DNA from: an uncultured Oscillibacter sp.
GTDB taxonomy: Bacteria > Bacillota > Clostridia > Oscillospirales > Oscillospiraceae
Direction of reading: 5' to 3'
DNA length: 64,000 bases
NCBI GenBank assembly: GCA_910587705.1
Contig: CAJUMX010000004.1
Location: forward strand, 124,001-188,000
Positions 41,336 to 48,779 of this stretch are shown here, in pieces; positions within the stretch are counted from its first letter, which is position 1, and the number at the start of each line of letters is the position of its first letter. The notes beneath the pieces are model-generated. The model did no database searches. It saw nothing but the letters and a program-made list of their open reading frames with translations, and was not told the DNA's origin. The position numbers were made by a program, and so were the translations under genes.

Positions 41336-41712
41336 ACGTTCTCCTCCTCTAGTAAGACGCGCAGCATGTCGATTAACTCCTCCACCGTCACGGCGCAGCT
41401 CTTCGCCAGTCCCGCGGCGGCGGTCAGGTGGCCTTCCAGCTCCCGGAGCTGCTGCTCCCGGATCAGGTCCAGGTTCTTCTCCGCCACAAAGCAGCCCTTC
41501 CCGGCCACGGTGTAGAGGAAGCCCTCGGCCTCCAGCTCGTCATAGGCCCGTTTCGTGGTGATGACGGAAATTTTCAAATCCTTGGCCAGGGCCCGGATGG
41601 AGGGCAGGGCCTCCCCCGGGGTCAGGACCCCGGCGATGATCTGGGCCTTGAGCTGGGAGTAAATCTGCTCATAGATGGGCTGGCCCCCGGTGTTGCGGAT
41701 GATGATTTCCAT
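41332..41712 (-). CDS. GntR-family regulator (YtrA subfamily)
   Basis: This 126-aa repressor has a winged helix at the N-terminus: IYEQIYSQLKAQIIAGVLTPGEALPSIRALAKDLKISVITTKRAYDELEAEG spans the motif, including the conserved PSxRxLA turn. The C-terminal part is only a short helical dimerisation tail of about 50 aa, which defines the YtrA group. It is first in the operon with the ABC genes, and an inverted repeat brackets the promoter, so it is probably autoregulated. Confidence 0.92.
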   Translation of the reverse strand: MEIIIRNTGGQPIYEQIYSQLKAQIIAGVLTPGEALPSIRALAKDLKISVITTKRAYDELEAEGFLYTVAGKGCFVAEKNLDLIREQQLRELEGHLTAAAGLAKSCAVTVEELIDMLRVLLEEENV

Positions 41713-41730
41713 GGATGCTCCTCCGTTTCA

Positions 41731-41770
41731 CTGTTCATATACAGTATACACAGAATGAACAGTTTGTCAA
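41731..41770 (-). promoter_or_regulatory. GntR-ABC operon promoter with flanking operator
   Basis: On the minus strand TTGACA (41770-41765) and TATACT (41748-41743) are 16 bp apart. CTGTTCAT (41731-41738) and ATGAACAG (41755-41762) are a perfect 8-bp inverted repeat across the promoter. This resembles YtrA-type operators. Confidence 0.75.
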
Positions 41771-41810
41771 GGGGATGGCAAAAATTTTCCTGGGAAATCC
41801 CTTCCGGTTG

Positions 41811-41819
41811 TGGTATACT
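41811..41819 (+). promoter_or_regulatory. Extended -10 promoter of module B
   Basis: TGG-TATACT is an extended -10 element; the -35 is weak. Start of transcription near 41826, about 30 nt before the TTG start of the LRR-like gene. Confidence 0.55.
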
Positions 41820-41854
41820 ACCCCTGGAAAAACCAACGGGAGGAGGGACAGGCT

Positions 41855-42841
41855 TTGGAAAGCGTCAGCGGCGTCAGCAATTGGAGACTGGTTTTCCGGC
41901 GGGAACCAGAGGGCGTCACCCTTCTCCGGGCCGGGACCCCCGACGCCCGGGCCGTCCTGCCGGAAGAGCTGCTCGACCTGCCGGTGACGGCCCTGGGAGA
42001 CCGGGCCCTGGCCCCGGACCGGCAAACGGCTCCCCTGCCCGCCGGGGCGGAAACCCTCCAGATCACCTGCATCCCCCCGGAGGAGGGGGCGGCCTGGGAC
42101 AACCGGAGCCTCCGGGACCTGACCCTGCCGGAGACCTTGACGGCCGTGGGGGACTACGCCCTGTTGAACTGCTCCGCCTTAAGCACCCTCCGTATTCACG
42201 ACGGTGTGTCCCGCTGGGGCGGCGGCGCGCTGATGAACTGCCGCAGCCTGGATACCCTCCACCTGACCCGGACGGGCCCGGACCAGGGGGAGGCCCTGGC
42301 CTGGTTCGCCGGAGAGCTCAGCCGGGAGCTGGACGTGACCGTTTACGGCCCCGGCGGGGAGATTGCCCGGCTGCTGTTCCCAGAGTACACGGAACTCTAT
42401 GAGGAAAACTGCCCCGCCCATCACTTCGATTACTTCATCTCCGGCGCGGGATACCCCTATCACCACTGCTTCCGTCAAAAACGCCTGTCCCTCAAGGAGT
42501 ACGACGGCCTTTGGCGGGACTTCCTGGGGATGGAGCACGACGAATCCGCCGCCCTTCGCCTTGCCTGGCGGCGCCTCCGCTGGCCGGTGGACTTGGCGGA
42601 GGGGGCGGCGGCGGGCTACCGGGCCTATTTAAAGGAACACGCCGGGGAGGCCCTCCGCCTCCTGCTGGAAGAAGGGGACGCCCTTCCCTTCCTTCTGGAG
42701 CTGACGGAGCCGGACCAGGAGACCCTCCTGGACGCCTGTGCCCTAGCCCGGGAACGGGGGGCCACGGCGGCCCTGGCGGCTTTGCTGGAGGAGCAGCACC
42801 GCCGCTTCCCCGCCGGACTGGAAAAATCCTTTACATTGTAG
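41855..42841 (+). CDS. LRR-type protein of module B
   Basis: The N-terminal half has irregular LRR_5-like repeats (LPEELLDLPVTALGDRALAP, LTLPETLTAVGDYALLNCSAL, HDGVSRWGGGALMNCRSL). The C-terminal half is helical and ankyrin-like in rhythm (LRLLLEEGDALPFLLELTE, then ACALARERGATAALAALLEE). It ends EKSFTL, close to GKSYKL and DKTYKL of the module A LRR proteins. The start is TTG 41855, seven bases after GGAGGAGGGA; earlier codons lack a site. No signal peptide. It precedes the VWA gene by 16 nt. Length 328 aa. Probably a cytoplasmic adaptor of the AAA+/VWA pair. Confidence 0.72.
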   Translation: MESVSGVSNWRLVFRREPEGVTLLRAGTPDARAVLPEELLDLPVTALGDRALAPDRQTAPLPAGAETLQITCIPPEEGAAWDNRSLRDLTLPETLTAVGDYALLNCSALSTLRIHDGVSRWGGGALMNCRSLDTLHLTRTGPDQGEALAWFAGELSRELDVTVYGPGGEIARLLFPEYTELYEENCPAHHFDYFISGAGYPYHHCFRQKRLSLKEYDGLWRDFLGMEHDESAALRLAWRRLRWPVDLAEGAAAGYRAYLKEHAGEALRLLLEEGDALPFLLELTEPDQETLLDACALARERGATAALAALLEEQHRRFPAGLEKSFTL

Positions 42842-42857
42842 AAGGGCCAATGATTTT

Positions 42858-44207
42858 ATGGAACAAAAGGACTTTGCCGGGATTGGGCAGGACATCCTCT
42901 TCGCTGCCCGGAACGAGCTGTATATGAGCCTTCCCTATCTGGACGCGGCCCTCTGCGCCCTGGCCTTCGCCCCCGGCGGCGGGGTCACGGTGTCCCTGGC
43001 CACCGACGGCGAGACGCTGTACTACGACGGGGCCTGGCTGGCGGACCGCTATTTACGGAGCCGGGTGTGGACCTGCCGGGCTTATCTCCACACAATCCTC
43101 CACTGTATGCTCCGGCACCTGGCAAAGAAGCGGGGCAAGCTTCCGGAGCTGTGGGATCTCAGCTGCGACGCGGCGGTGGAGAGCATTCTGGATGAACTGG
43201 ACTACCCCTGCCTCAACGCCGGAGCGGCCCCCCGGAAGCAGAAATTCTACGGCGAGTGCAGGCGGGACATGCCGGTACTGACGGCGGAGGGCATCTACCG
43301 CCGCCTTCTGCGGCTGAACCTGCCGGAGTATGAAACCGCCCAGCTTCAGAGGGCCTTTCTGGTGGACGACCACGGGCTCTGGGACCCGGAGCGGCAGGAT
43401 GATAAGGAACAGAGCCGCCGCCAGGACCAGAAGTGGCGGGACCTTTCCGGCAAGACCCAGACGGGCCTGGAAACCGTGCTCTCCGACAAGGGGACCGGCG
43501 GGGAGGCCGTCTTGGAGCAGGTCCGGGTCGCAGTCCGAGACGACGTGGACTACCGGGCCTTCCTCCGCCGCTTCTCCGCGCCCAGGGAGGTGGCGGCGGT
43601 GGACGCCGACGCCTTTGACTACGGCTTCTACTCCTACGGCCTCCGGCTCTATGGCAACATGCCCCTGGTGGAGCCCCCGGAGACAAGGGAGGAAAAACGC
43701 ATTGAGGATTTCGTTATCGCCGTGGATACCTCCATGTCCACCTCCGGGGAACGGGTCCGGCAGTTTTTGGCCTGTACCTATGCGATTTTGCGGAGCGCAG
43801 GAACCTTTACCAGAAAAGTGAACATCCGCGTCCTCCAGTGCGACGACCAGATCCGCTCCGACGATGTGATTCACGATTTGGAGGATCTGCGGAATTATAT
43901 GGAGAACTTCCAGCTCACCGGCGGCAGCGCCACGGACTTCCGCCCGGTATTTGACTATGTGGCAAAGCTCCAGGAGGCGGGGGCCTTCACCAGCCTCCGG
44001 GGGCTGGTGTACTTCACCGACGGCATGGGGATTTACCCGGAGAAGCGGACGCCCTATGAAACGGCCTTCATCCTCCTGGGAGAGCCGCCGCTTTCCGTGA
44101 AAACGCCTCCCTGGGCCATCCGGCTGGTGCTGGAGGCCCCGGATCTGGACCGGGCGGCGGAGAAACTGCCGGAGGAGCTGGACCTAAGCGAGCTACCGGA
44201 GCTGTAA
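42858..44207 (+). CDS. VWA-domain protein with degenerate DUF2201 domain (module B)
   Basis: This 449-aa homologue of the 24166-25578 protein has the same layout. The metallopeptidase-like N-terminus reads HTILH instead of HExxH, so the catalytic Glu is again missing, and the WDLSCDAAVE block follows. The linker is Asp/Arg/Gln-rich instead of acidic. The VWA part has an intact metal site: DTSMS near residue 290, GSATDFRP and YFTDGMG. No signal peptide. It lies between the LRR-type gene and a nitroreductase gene, 10 nt before the latter. Confidence 0.83.
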   Translation: MEQKDFAGIGQDILFAARNELYMSLPYLDAALCALAFAPGGGVTVSLATDGETLYYDGAWLADRYLRSRVWTCRAYLHTILHCMLRHLAKKRGKLPELWDLSCDAAVESILDELDYPCLNAGAAPRKQKFYGECRRDMPVLTAEGIYRRLLRLNLPEYETAQLQRAFLVDDHGLWDPERQDDKEQSRRQDQKWRDLSGKTQTGLETVLSDKGTGGEAVLEQVRVAVRDDVDYRAFLRRFSAPREVAAVDADAFDYGFYSYGLRLYGNMPLVEPPETREEKRIEDFVIAVDTSMSTSGERVRQFLACTYAILRSAGTFTRKVNIRVLQCDDQIRSDDVIHDLEDLRNYMENFQLTGGSATDFRPVFDYVAKLQEAGAFTSLRGLVYFTDGMGIYPEKRTPYETAFILLGEPPLSVKTPPWAIRLVLEAPDLDRAAEKLPEELDLSELPEL

Positions 44208-44217
44208 AGGAGACATT

Positions 44218-44808
44218 ATGCTGCCTGAAATTGTAAACCGACGGAGCATCCGGGCCTACCTGCCCCAGCCGGTCTCCAGGAAAGATATCGAAACCGTGCT
44301 GCAAGCGGGGGCCCTGGCCCCCTCCGCAAAAAACCGCCAGCCCTGGCATTTCACCGTGGCCCTTGCCAAGGAAAAAGCGGAAGCGCTGGCCGCTATGGCG
44401 CAGGGCCTGGAAGAGGAACGCCGCCACCCTCTCCTGCCGGAGAGCGCCCGGCATCTCGGCGGGGCAGTCCAAACGCTGGCCATCATGAAACAAGCCCCGG
44501 TTGTCATCTTTGTCACGAACCCCCTGGGCCAAGACCCAAGACAGACGCTGAACACAAACGAACGGGTCACCGAGCTCTGCAACGCCCAGTCCCTGGGCGC
44601 GTGCCTGGAGAATATGGCCCTCCAGGCCACGGCGCTGGGTCTAGGCAGTCTTTGGATTTGCGACACCTATTTCGCCTATGACGCGCTGCGGGAATGGATC
44701 GGCAGGCCCGGAGCTTTCGCAGCGGCCATGGCTTTGGGATACGCCGCCGAAAATCCGCCGCCCCGGCCCCGAAAGCCGCTGGCGGAATTAGCCGAGTGGA
44801 GGGAGTAA
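44218..44808 (+). CDS. Nitroreductase-family flavoprotein
   Basis: This FMN-dependent oxidoreductase begins with the classic NRRSIRAYLPQPVSRKDIETVLQAG motif; RRSIR binds the FMN phosphate and LAPSAKNRQPW is the conserved loop. LENMALQATALGLGSLWICD and ALGY complete the fold. Length 196 aa. It follows the VWA gene by 10 nt behind AAAGGAG, so it is probably co-transcribed with module B, which is an unusual neighbour. The substrate is unknown; NAD(P)H-linked reduction is expected. Confidence 0.88.
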   Translation: MLPEIVNRRSIRAYLPQPVSRKDIETVLQAGALAPSAKNRQPWHFTVALAKEKAEALAAMAQGLEEERRHPLLPESARHLGGAVQTLAIMKQAPVVIFVTNPLGQDPRQTLNTNERVTELCNAQSLGACLENMALQATALGLGSLWICDTYFAYDALREWIGRPGAFAAAMALGYAAENPPPRPRKPLAELAEWRE

Positions 44809-44990
44809 ATGTTCTACCGCTAGAAGGGTGAGCCCGGGAAAAGGGCGGACACACAGGTCCGCTCCTACAGGATGTTCTACTGATAGGAGCGCAAAAAAGC
44901 GGTCCGAAGGGCCCTTACTTCCTTTTCTCTTTTGGACCGTGCAATGGACCAGCCATCGCTGGCCGCCAATCCGCCCCGCCCGCAAGGGCG
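44809..44990. repeat. Intergenic repeat-rich spacer
   Basis: Imperfect direct repeats ATGTTCTACCGCTAGAAG (44809-44826) and ATGTTCTACTGATAGGAG (44872-44889) flank a GC-rich inverted repeat (CGGAC-ACACAG-GTCCG). The gap of 227 bp before the AAA+ gene has no ORF. It looks like a dispersed palindromic repeat unit; I cannot check copy number elsewhere. Confidence 0.45.
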
Positions 44991-45035
44991 AGTACCATCT
45001 CCCCTCCCCTGCCGGGGAACCAGGAAGGAAACGCC

Positions 45036-46565
45036 ATGAACATCAAACAAGCCAAACAGGAAATCACCAACACGCTAAAAGCGTACCTGGCCAAGGACGA
45101 CCTCGGAAACTACCTCATTCCCCCGGTCCGCCAGCGGCCCGTCCTGCTGATGGGCCCGCCCGGCGTGGGCAAAACCCAGATCATGGAGCAGGTGGCTGCC
45201 GAGACCGGCGTGGGCCTGGTGGCCTACACCATCACCCACCACACCCGCCAGAGCGCTGTGGGCCTGCCTTTCATCGAAACGCGGACCTACGGCGGGCAGA
45301 CCTACTCCATCACCGAGTACACCATGAGCGAAATTCTGGCCTCCGTCTATGACCTGATGGAAAAAACCGGCCTCAAGGAGGGCATCCTCTTTCTGGACGA
45401 GATCAACTGCGTCTCGGAAACCCTGGCCCCCATGATGCTCCAATTTCTCCAGTGCAAGACCTTCGGCAACCAGCGCCTGCCGGAGGGCTGGCTCATCGCC
45501 GCCGCCGGAAACCCGCCGGAATATAACCGCTCCGTCCGGGACTTCGACGTGGTGACCCTGGACCGGGTGAAGCGCATCGACGTGCAGGAGGACTTCGCCG
45601 TCTGGAAGGAGTACGCCCGGGCCAAGGGCCTCCACGGGGCGGTGGTGTCCTATCTGGACATCAAGAAGGACCATTTCTACCGGGTAGAGACTACGGCGGA
45701 GGGCATCCAATTCGCCACCGCCCGAGGCTGGGAGGATTTGAGCGAGCTGCTGACGGTCTACGAGACCCTGGGCCTCAAGGCGGACCGGGAGGTGGTGGGG
45801 CAGTATATCCAGCTTCCCCGCATCGCCCGGGACTTCGCCAACTATTTGGAGCTCTACAACAAGTACCGGAATACCTACCACGTGGACGATATCCTAACGG
45901 GAACCTGGAAGCCCATCACCGTCCGGGAGCTCCGGGCCGCGCCCTTCGACGAGAAGCTGTCCGTCATGGGCCTGCTCCTCTCCCGCCTCTCCGAGGCCGC
46001 CCGGGAGACCCGCCGCCGGGACAGCCTCTGCGAGAGCCTCCACGCCGCCCTGACAAAATTCAAAGAGGCCCTGGCCGCCGGAGAAGAGCCCCAGGCGGTC
46101 CTGGAGACCCTGACCGGCGAACGCCGGGAGGCCCTGAAACGGGCCCGAAACGCGGGTCAGGGGGATAAACAGCGCCAGGCCCTGGCCCAGCTGGAAATCA
46201 ACGCCCTGGAGGACTACCGCCGCCGCCTCATTCAGGAGAACCCCGCCGATTCCGGGCTGGCCATGGCGGCGGTGCGGGGCTGGTTCGGGCAGGAGGTGGA
46301 GAAACGGGCCTCCCAGGCCCGGGACGCCAAGGCGGAGCTGGACCACGCCTTCGCCTTTTTAGAGGAGACCTTCGGCCAGGGGCAGGAGCTGGTGCTGTTC
46401 GTCACGGAGCTCACGGCCGGGCCGGACACCAGCTGGCTCATTGAGACCTTCGGCTGCGACGCCTATTTCCGGCACAACCGGGAACTGCTGTTTGACGACA
46501 CCCGGCGCCGTATCCAGGAAGAAATCTTCGCCGCCAAGGCGGCGAAACAGGAGGAACAGCCATGA
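45036..46565 (+). CDS. MoxR-type AAA+ ATPase (module B)
   Basis: This is the full-length paralogue of the ATPase at 19164-20678, 509 aa. Walker A is GPPGVGKT (40-47), Walker B ILFLDEIN (117-124), sensor-1 AAGNPPEYN. The first 270 residues are very similar to module A; the helical C-terminal half is diverged but collinear, both with SYLDIKKxxFYxVETT-type and GWEDLSE segments and an end with FGCDAYFxHNxxLLF. GGAAGGAAA precedes ATG 45036. It overlaps the NifU-domain gene by 4 nt. Confidence 0.88.
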   Translation: MNIKQAKQEITNTLKAYLAKDDLGNYLIPPVRQRPVLLMGPPGVGKTQIMEQVAAETGVGLVAYTITHHTRQSAVGLPFIETRTYGGQTYSITEYTMSEILASVYDLMEKTGLKEGILFLDEINCVSETLAPMMLQFLQCKTFGNQRLPEGWLIAAAGNPPEYNRSVRDFDVVTLDRVKRIDVQEDFAVWKEYARAKGLHGAVVSYLDIKKDHFYRVETTAEGIQFATARGWEDLSELLTVYETLGLKADREVVGQYIQLPRIARDFANYLELYNKYRNTYHVDDILTGTWKPITVRELRAAPFDEKLSVMGLLLSRLSEAARETRRRDSLCESLHAALTKFKEALAAGEEPQAVLETLTGERREALKRARNAGQGDKQRQALAQLEINALEDYRRRLIQENPADSGLAMAAVRGWFGQEVEKRASQARDAKAELDHAFAFLEETFGQGQELVLFVTELTAGPDTSWLIETFGCDAYFRHNRELLFDDTRRRIQEEIFAAKAAKQEEQP

Positions 46566-46855
46566 CGGAAGATTTAAAACGCATTGAGACTGTGCTGGAC
46601 GAGAAGGTCCGCCCCGCCCTCCGGGCCCACGGGGGAGAGATCGCCGTGGACCATCTGGAGGACGGCGTGCTGTACGTGAAGCTGCTGGGCCAGTGCGCCG
46701 GGTGCCCCTCGGCGGACCTGACCAGCGAGACCATCGTGGAGGCGGAGCTCACCGCCGCCCTGCCGGAGCTGGTGCGGAAGGTGGCGGTGATTCAGACCGT
46801 CAGCGACGAGCTGTGGGAACAGGCGAAAAAGCTCCTCCGGGACCACCATCTCTAA
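46562..46855 (+). CDS. NifU C-terminal domain (Nfu-type) Fe-S carrier
   Basis: This 97-aa protein is the Nfu domain alone. CAGCPS supplies the CxxC pair that holds a [4Fe-4S] cluster between two subunits. The start has the usual VRPALRAHGGEIAVDHLEDG block. It overlaps the module B ATPase by 4 nt, which suggests joint translation. Nfu proteins deliver clusters to target enzymes; it could serve SufCB, encoded 8 kb away, or an Fe-S protein handled by the AAA+ machine. Confidence 0.9.
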   Translation: MTEDLKRIETVLDEKVRPALRAHGGEIAVDHLEDGVLYVKLLGQCAGCPSADLTSETIVEAELTAALPELVRKVAVIQTVSDELWEQAKKLLRDHHL

Positions 46856-46920
46856 AAGGCTGTCATAAGCGTCCCCCTCCCCTCATAGTCTCTAGCAAAC
46901 CGAACACATGGGAGGACGCT

Positions 46921-47196
46921 ATGGACAACTTGCAGATGGACGAGAAGCTGGCCCGGCTCCGGCGCTGCCGCCGGGAGATGGACACGCTGAAACAGGAGGC
47001 GGAGGCCATCGAGGCGGAGGTCAAGGCGGAGCTGGAAGCCCGGGGCGTGGAGCAGGTGGAGACGGCCCACTACAAGGTTTCCTGGAAAGCCGTCTCCAGC
47101 ACCCGGCTGGACGCCAAGGCCCTGAAAGCGGAGCGGCCGGAGCTTTACCAGCGCTACGCCGTCTCCAGCACCACGAAGCGCTTTAGTGTCACATAA
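46921..47196 (+). CDS. Phage-type small coiled-coil protein
   Basis: This 91-aa protein starts with a coiled coil (DEKLARLRRCRREMDTLKQEAEAIEAEV) and ends in a beta-rich part, HYKVSWKAVSSTRLDAKALK followed by RYAVSSTTKRFSV. That end is common in small proteins of Firmicute siphophages next to recombination genes, though I cannot name a family. ATG 46921 follows GGGAGGAC. It is preceded by the Nfu gene (65 nt) and followed by a terminator. It may be a prophage remnant kept in the host operon. Confidence 0.62.
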   Translation: MDNLQMDEKLARLRRCRREMDTLKQEAEAIEAEVKAELEARGVEQVETAHYKVSWKAVSSTRLDAKALKAERPELYQRYAVSSTTKRFSVT

Positions 47197-47283
47197 AACA
47201 GGGGAATTGGCCTCCGGCGGAAGGCCGGGGGGCATACTTTTTATGAGGAATCTGTAAAAATTTGAGGAACTTGCGCTTTTCTC

Positions 47284-47312
47284 TTTACTTATGGGAAAAC
47301 TGCCGCTATAAT
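47284..47312 (+). promoter_or_regulatory. Sigma-A promoter upstream of purA
   Basis: TTTACT (47284-47289) and TATAAT (47307-47312) have a 17-bp spacer. Transcription would start near 47319 and run into a hairpin terminator within about 15 nt. Confidence 0.65.
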
Positions 47313-47329
47313 AGGGAAGGGAAACTTTG

Positions 47330-47359
47330 GGGCCCCGCAGTCTGCGGGGCCCTTCTTTT
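47330..47359 (+). terminator. Terminator or attenuator in the purA leader
   Basis: A perfect 10-bp stem (47330-47339 with 47343-47352) with loop GTC is followed by TTCTTTT. It is either the terminator of the upstream genes or a leader attenuator for purA. Two further GC hairpins (around 47367-47383 and 47454-47477) follow in the 298-bp gap 47197-47494. Confidence 0.7.
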
Positions 47360-47494
47360 CGCTGGCCGGAGGCGCTGAGCCTCCGCCGTCAGGACCCCCG
47401 GGGCCGGACAGGCCCCCATCACCGGCTGGCCGCTGGCCGTGAGCAAGCGGAACGCCGCCCCGTCTTTCGGGCGGCGGCGCGGGGAGGTTTCATT

Positions 47495-48769
47495 ATGTCA
47501 AATTGCGCCATTGTGGGCATCAACTGGGGCGACGAGGGCAAGGGCCGTATGGTAGACCTGATTACCCAGGACTACGATGTGGTGGTCCGCTACCAGGGCG
47601 GCGGCAACGCCGGGCACACCGTCGTCAACGAAAAGGGCAAGTTCGCCCTCCATCTGCTGCCCTCCGGCATCTTCCGGGACGGCGTGGTCAACATCCTGGG
47701 CAACGGTGTGGCCGTGGACTGCGAGAGCCTTTGGAAGGAGATGCAGGACGTCACCGCCCAGGGCGTGGCCCTTACGCCGGACAACCTGATGATCAGCGAC
47801 CGGGCCTCCCTGCTGCTGCCCTGGCACCGGGATTTGGACGGCTTGGAGGAAGCCCGCCTGAAAGATAAGAAATACGGCTCCACCAAGCAGGGCATCGCCC
47901 CCTTCTACTCCGACAAGTTCCAGAAAAAGACCGTCATGGCCGGGGAACTCCTCTATCCGGGGCAGCTCCGCTCCCACCTGGAGGATCTGCTGGAATGGAA
48001 GAACCTGACCCTGACCAAGGTGTACAACGCCCAGCCCTATACCATCGAGCAGCTGATGGACTGGGTGGCGGACTACGGCGAGAAAATCCGCCCCTTCATC
48101 CGGGACACCGGCGCCTTTTTGCGCCAGGCCCAGACGGAAAACAAGCGTATCCTGTTCGAGGCCCAGCTGGGAGCCCTCCGGGACCTGGATTACGGCATCT
48201 ATCCCTACACCACCTCCTCCAACGCCGTGGCGGCTTACGCCCCTGTGGGCTCCGGCCTGCCCTCCGCCCGGATTGACGAGGTCATCGGCGTGGTGAAGGC
48301 CTACTCCTCCTGCGTGGGCGAGGGTCCCTTCACCTGCGAGTGGTTCGGCGAAGAGGCGGACAAGCTCCGGGAGGCCGGAAACGAGTACGGCGCAAAGACC
48401 GGGCGTCCCCGCCGGGTGGGGCCCATCGACATCGTGGCCACCCGCTACGGCGTTCAGTGCCAGGCGGCCACCAACATCGCCCTGACCAAGCTAGACGTGC
48501 TGAGCTATCTGGATAAAATTCCCATCTGTGTCCGCTATGAGCTGGGCAGCCAGCAGACGGACCGCTTCCCCTTCCCCGCCCTGCTGGCGGAGGCGAAGCC
48601 GGTGGTGGAGTATATGGACGGCTGGGGCTGCGACATCTCCGGCGTGCGGACCTGGGAGGACCTGCCGGAGGCTGCCCGGAAATATGTGGAATATATCGAA
48701 AAGGAAATCGGCTGCCGCATCGGCTACGTGTCCGTAGGCCCGGAGCGGGACGCCATCATTATCCGCTGA
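47495..48769 (+). CDS. purA: Adenylosuccinate synthetase
   Basis: PurA joins IMP and aspartate with GTP in the first step from IMP to AMP. The P-loop GDEGKGR (residues 11-17), the IMP-binding NAGHTV segment, the YGSTKQGIAPFYSDK block and the C-terminal RVGPIDIVATRYG are present. 424 aa is normal. The start is ATG 47495 behind GGGGAGG; the frame opens 56 codons earlier through the leader hairpins, which is not coding. It is followed by purB 10 nt downstream. Confidence 0.95.
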   Translation: MSNCAIVGINWGDEGKGRMVDLITQDYDVVVRYQGGGNAGHTVVNEKGKFALHLLPSGIFRDGVVNILGNGVAVDCESLWKEMQDVTAQGVALTPDNLMISDRASLLLPWHRDLDGLEEARLKDKKYGSTKQGIAPFYSDKFQKKTVMAGELLYPGQLRSHLEDLLEWKNLTLTKVYNAQPYTIEQLMDWVADYGEKIRPFIRDTGAFLRQAQTENKRILFEAQLGALRDLDYGIYPYTTSSNAVAAYAPVGSGLPSARIDEVIGVVKAYSSCVGEGPFTCEWFGEEADKLREAGNEYGAKTGRPRRVGPIDIVATRYGVQCQAATNIALTKLDVLSYLDKIPICVRYELGSQQTDRFPFPALLAEAKPVVEYMDGWGCDISGVRTWEDLPEAARKYVEYIEKEIGCRIGYVSVGPERDAIIIR

Positions 48770-48779
48770 AGGAGGCCCC

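Noticed and set aside
47360..47494. SRP or 6S RNA in the purA leader
   Set aside because: The GGACAGG stretch looked like an SRP motif at first, but the GGAAGCAGC loop part is missing and the hairpins do not form the needed long arm.
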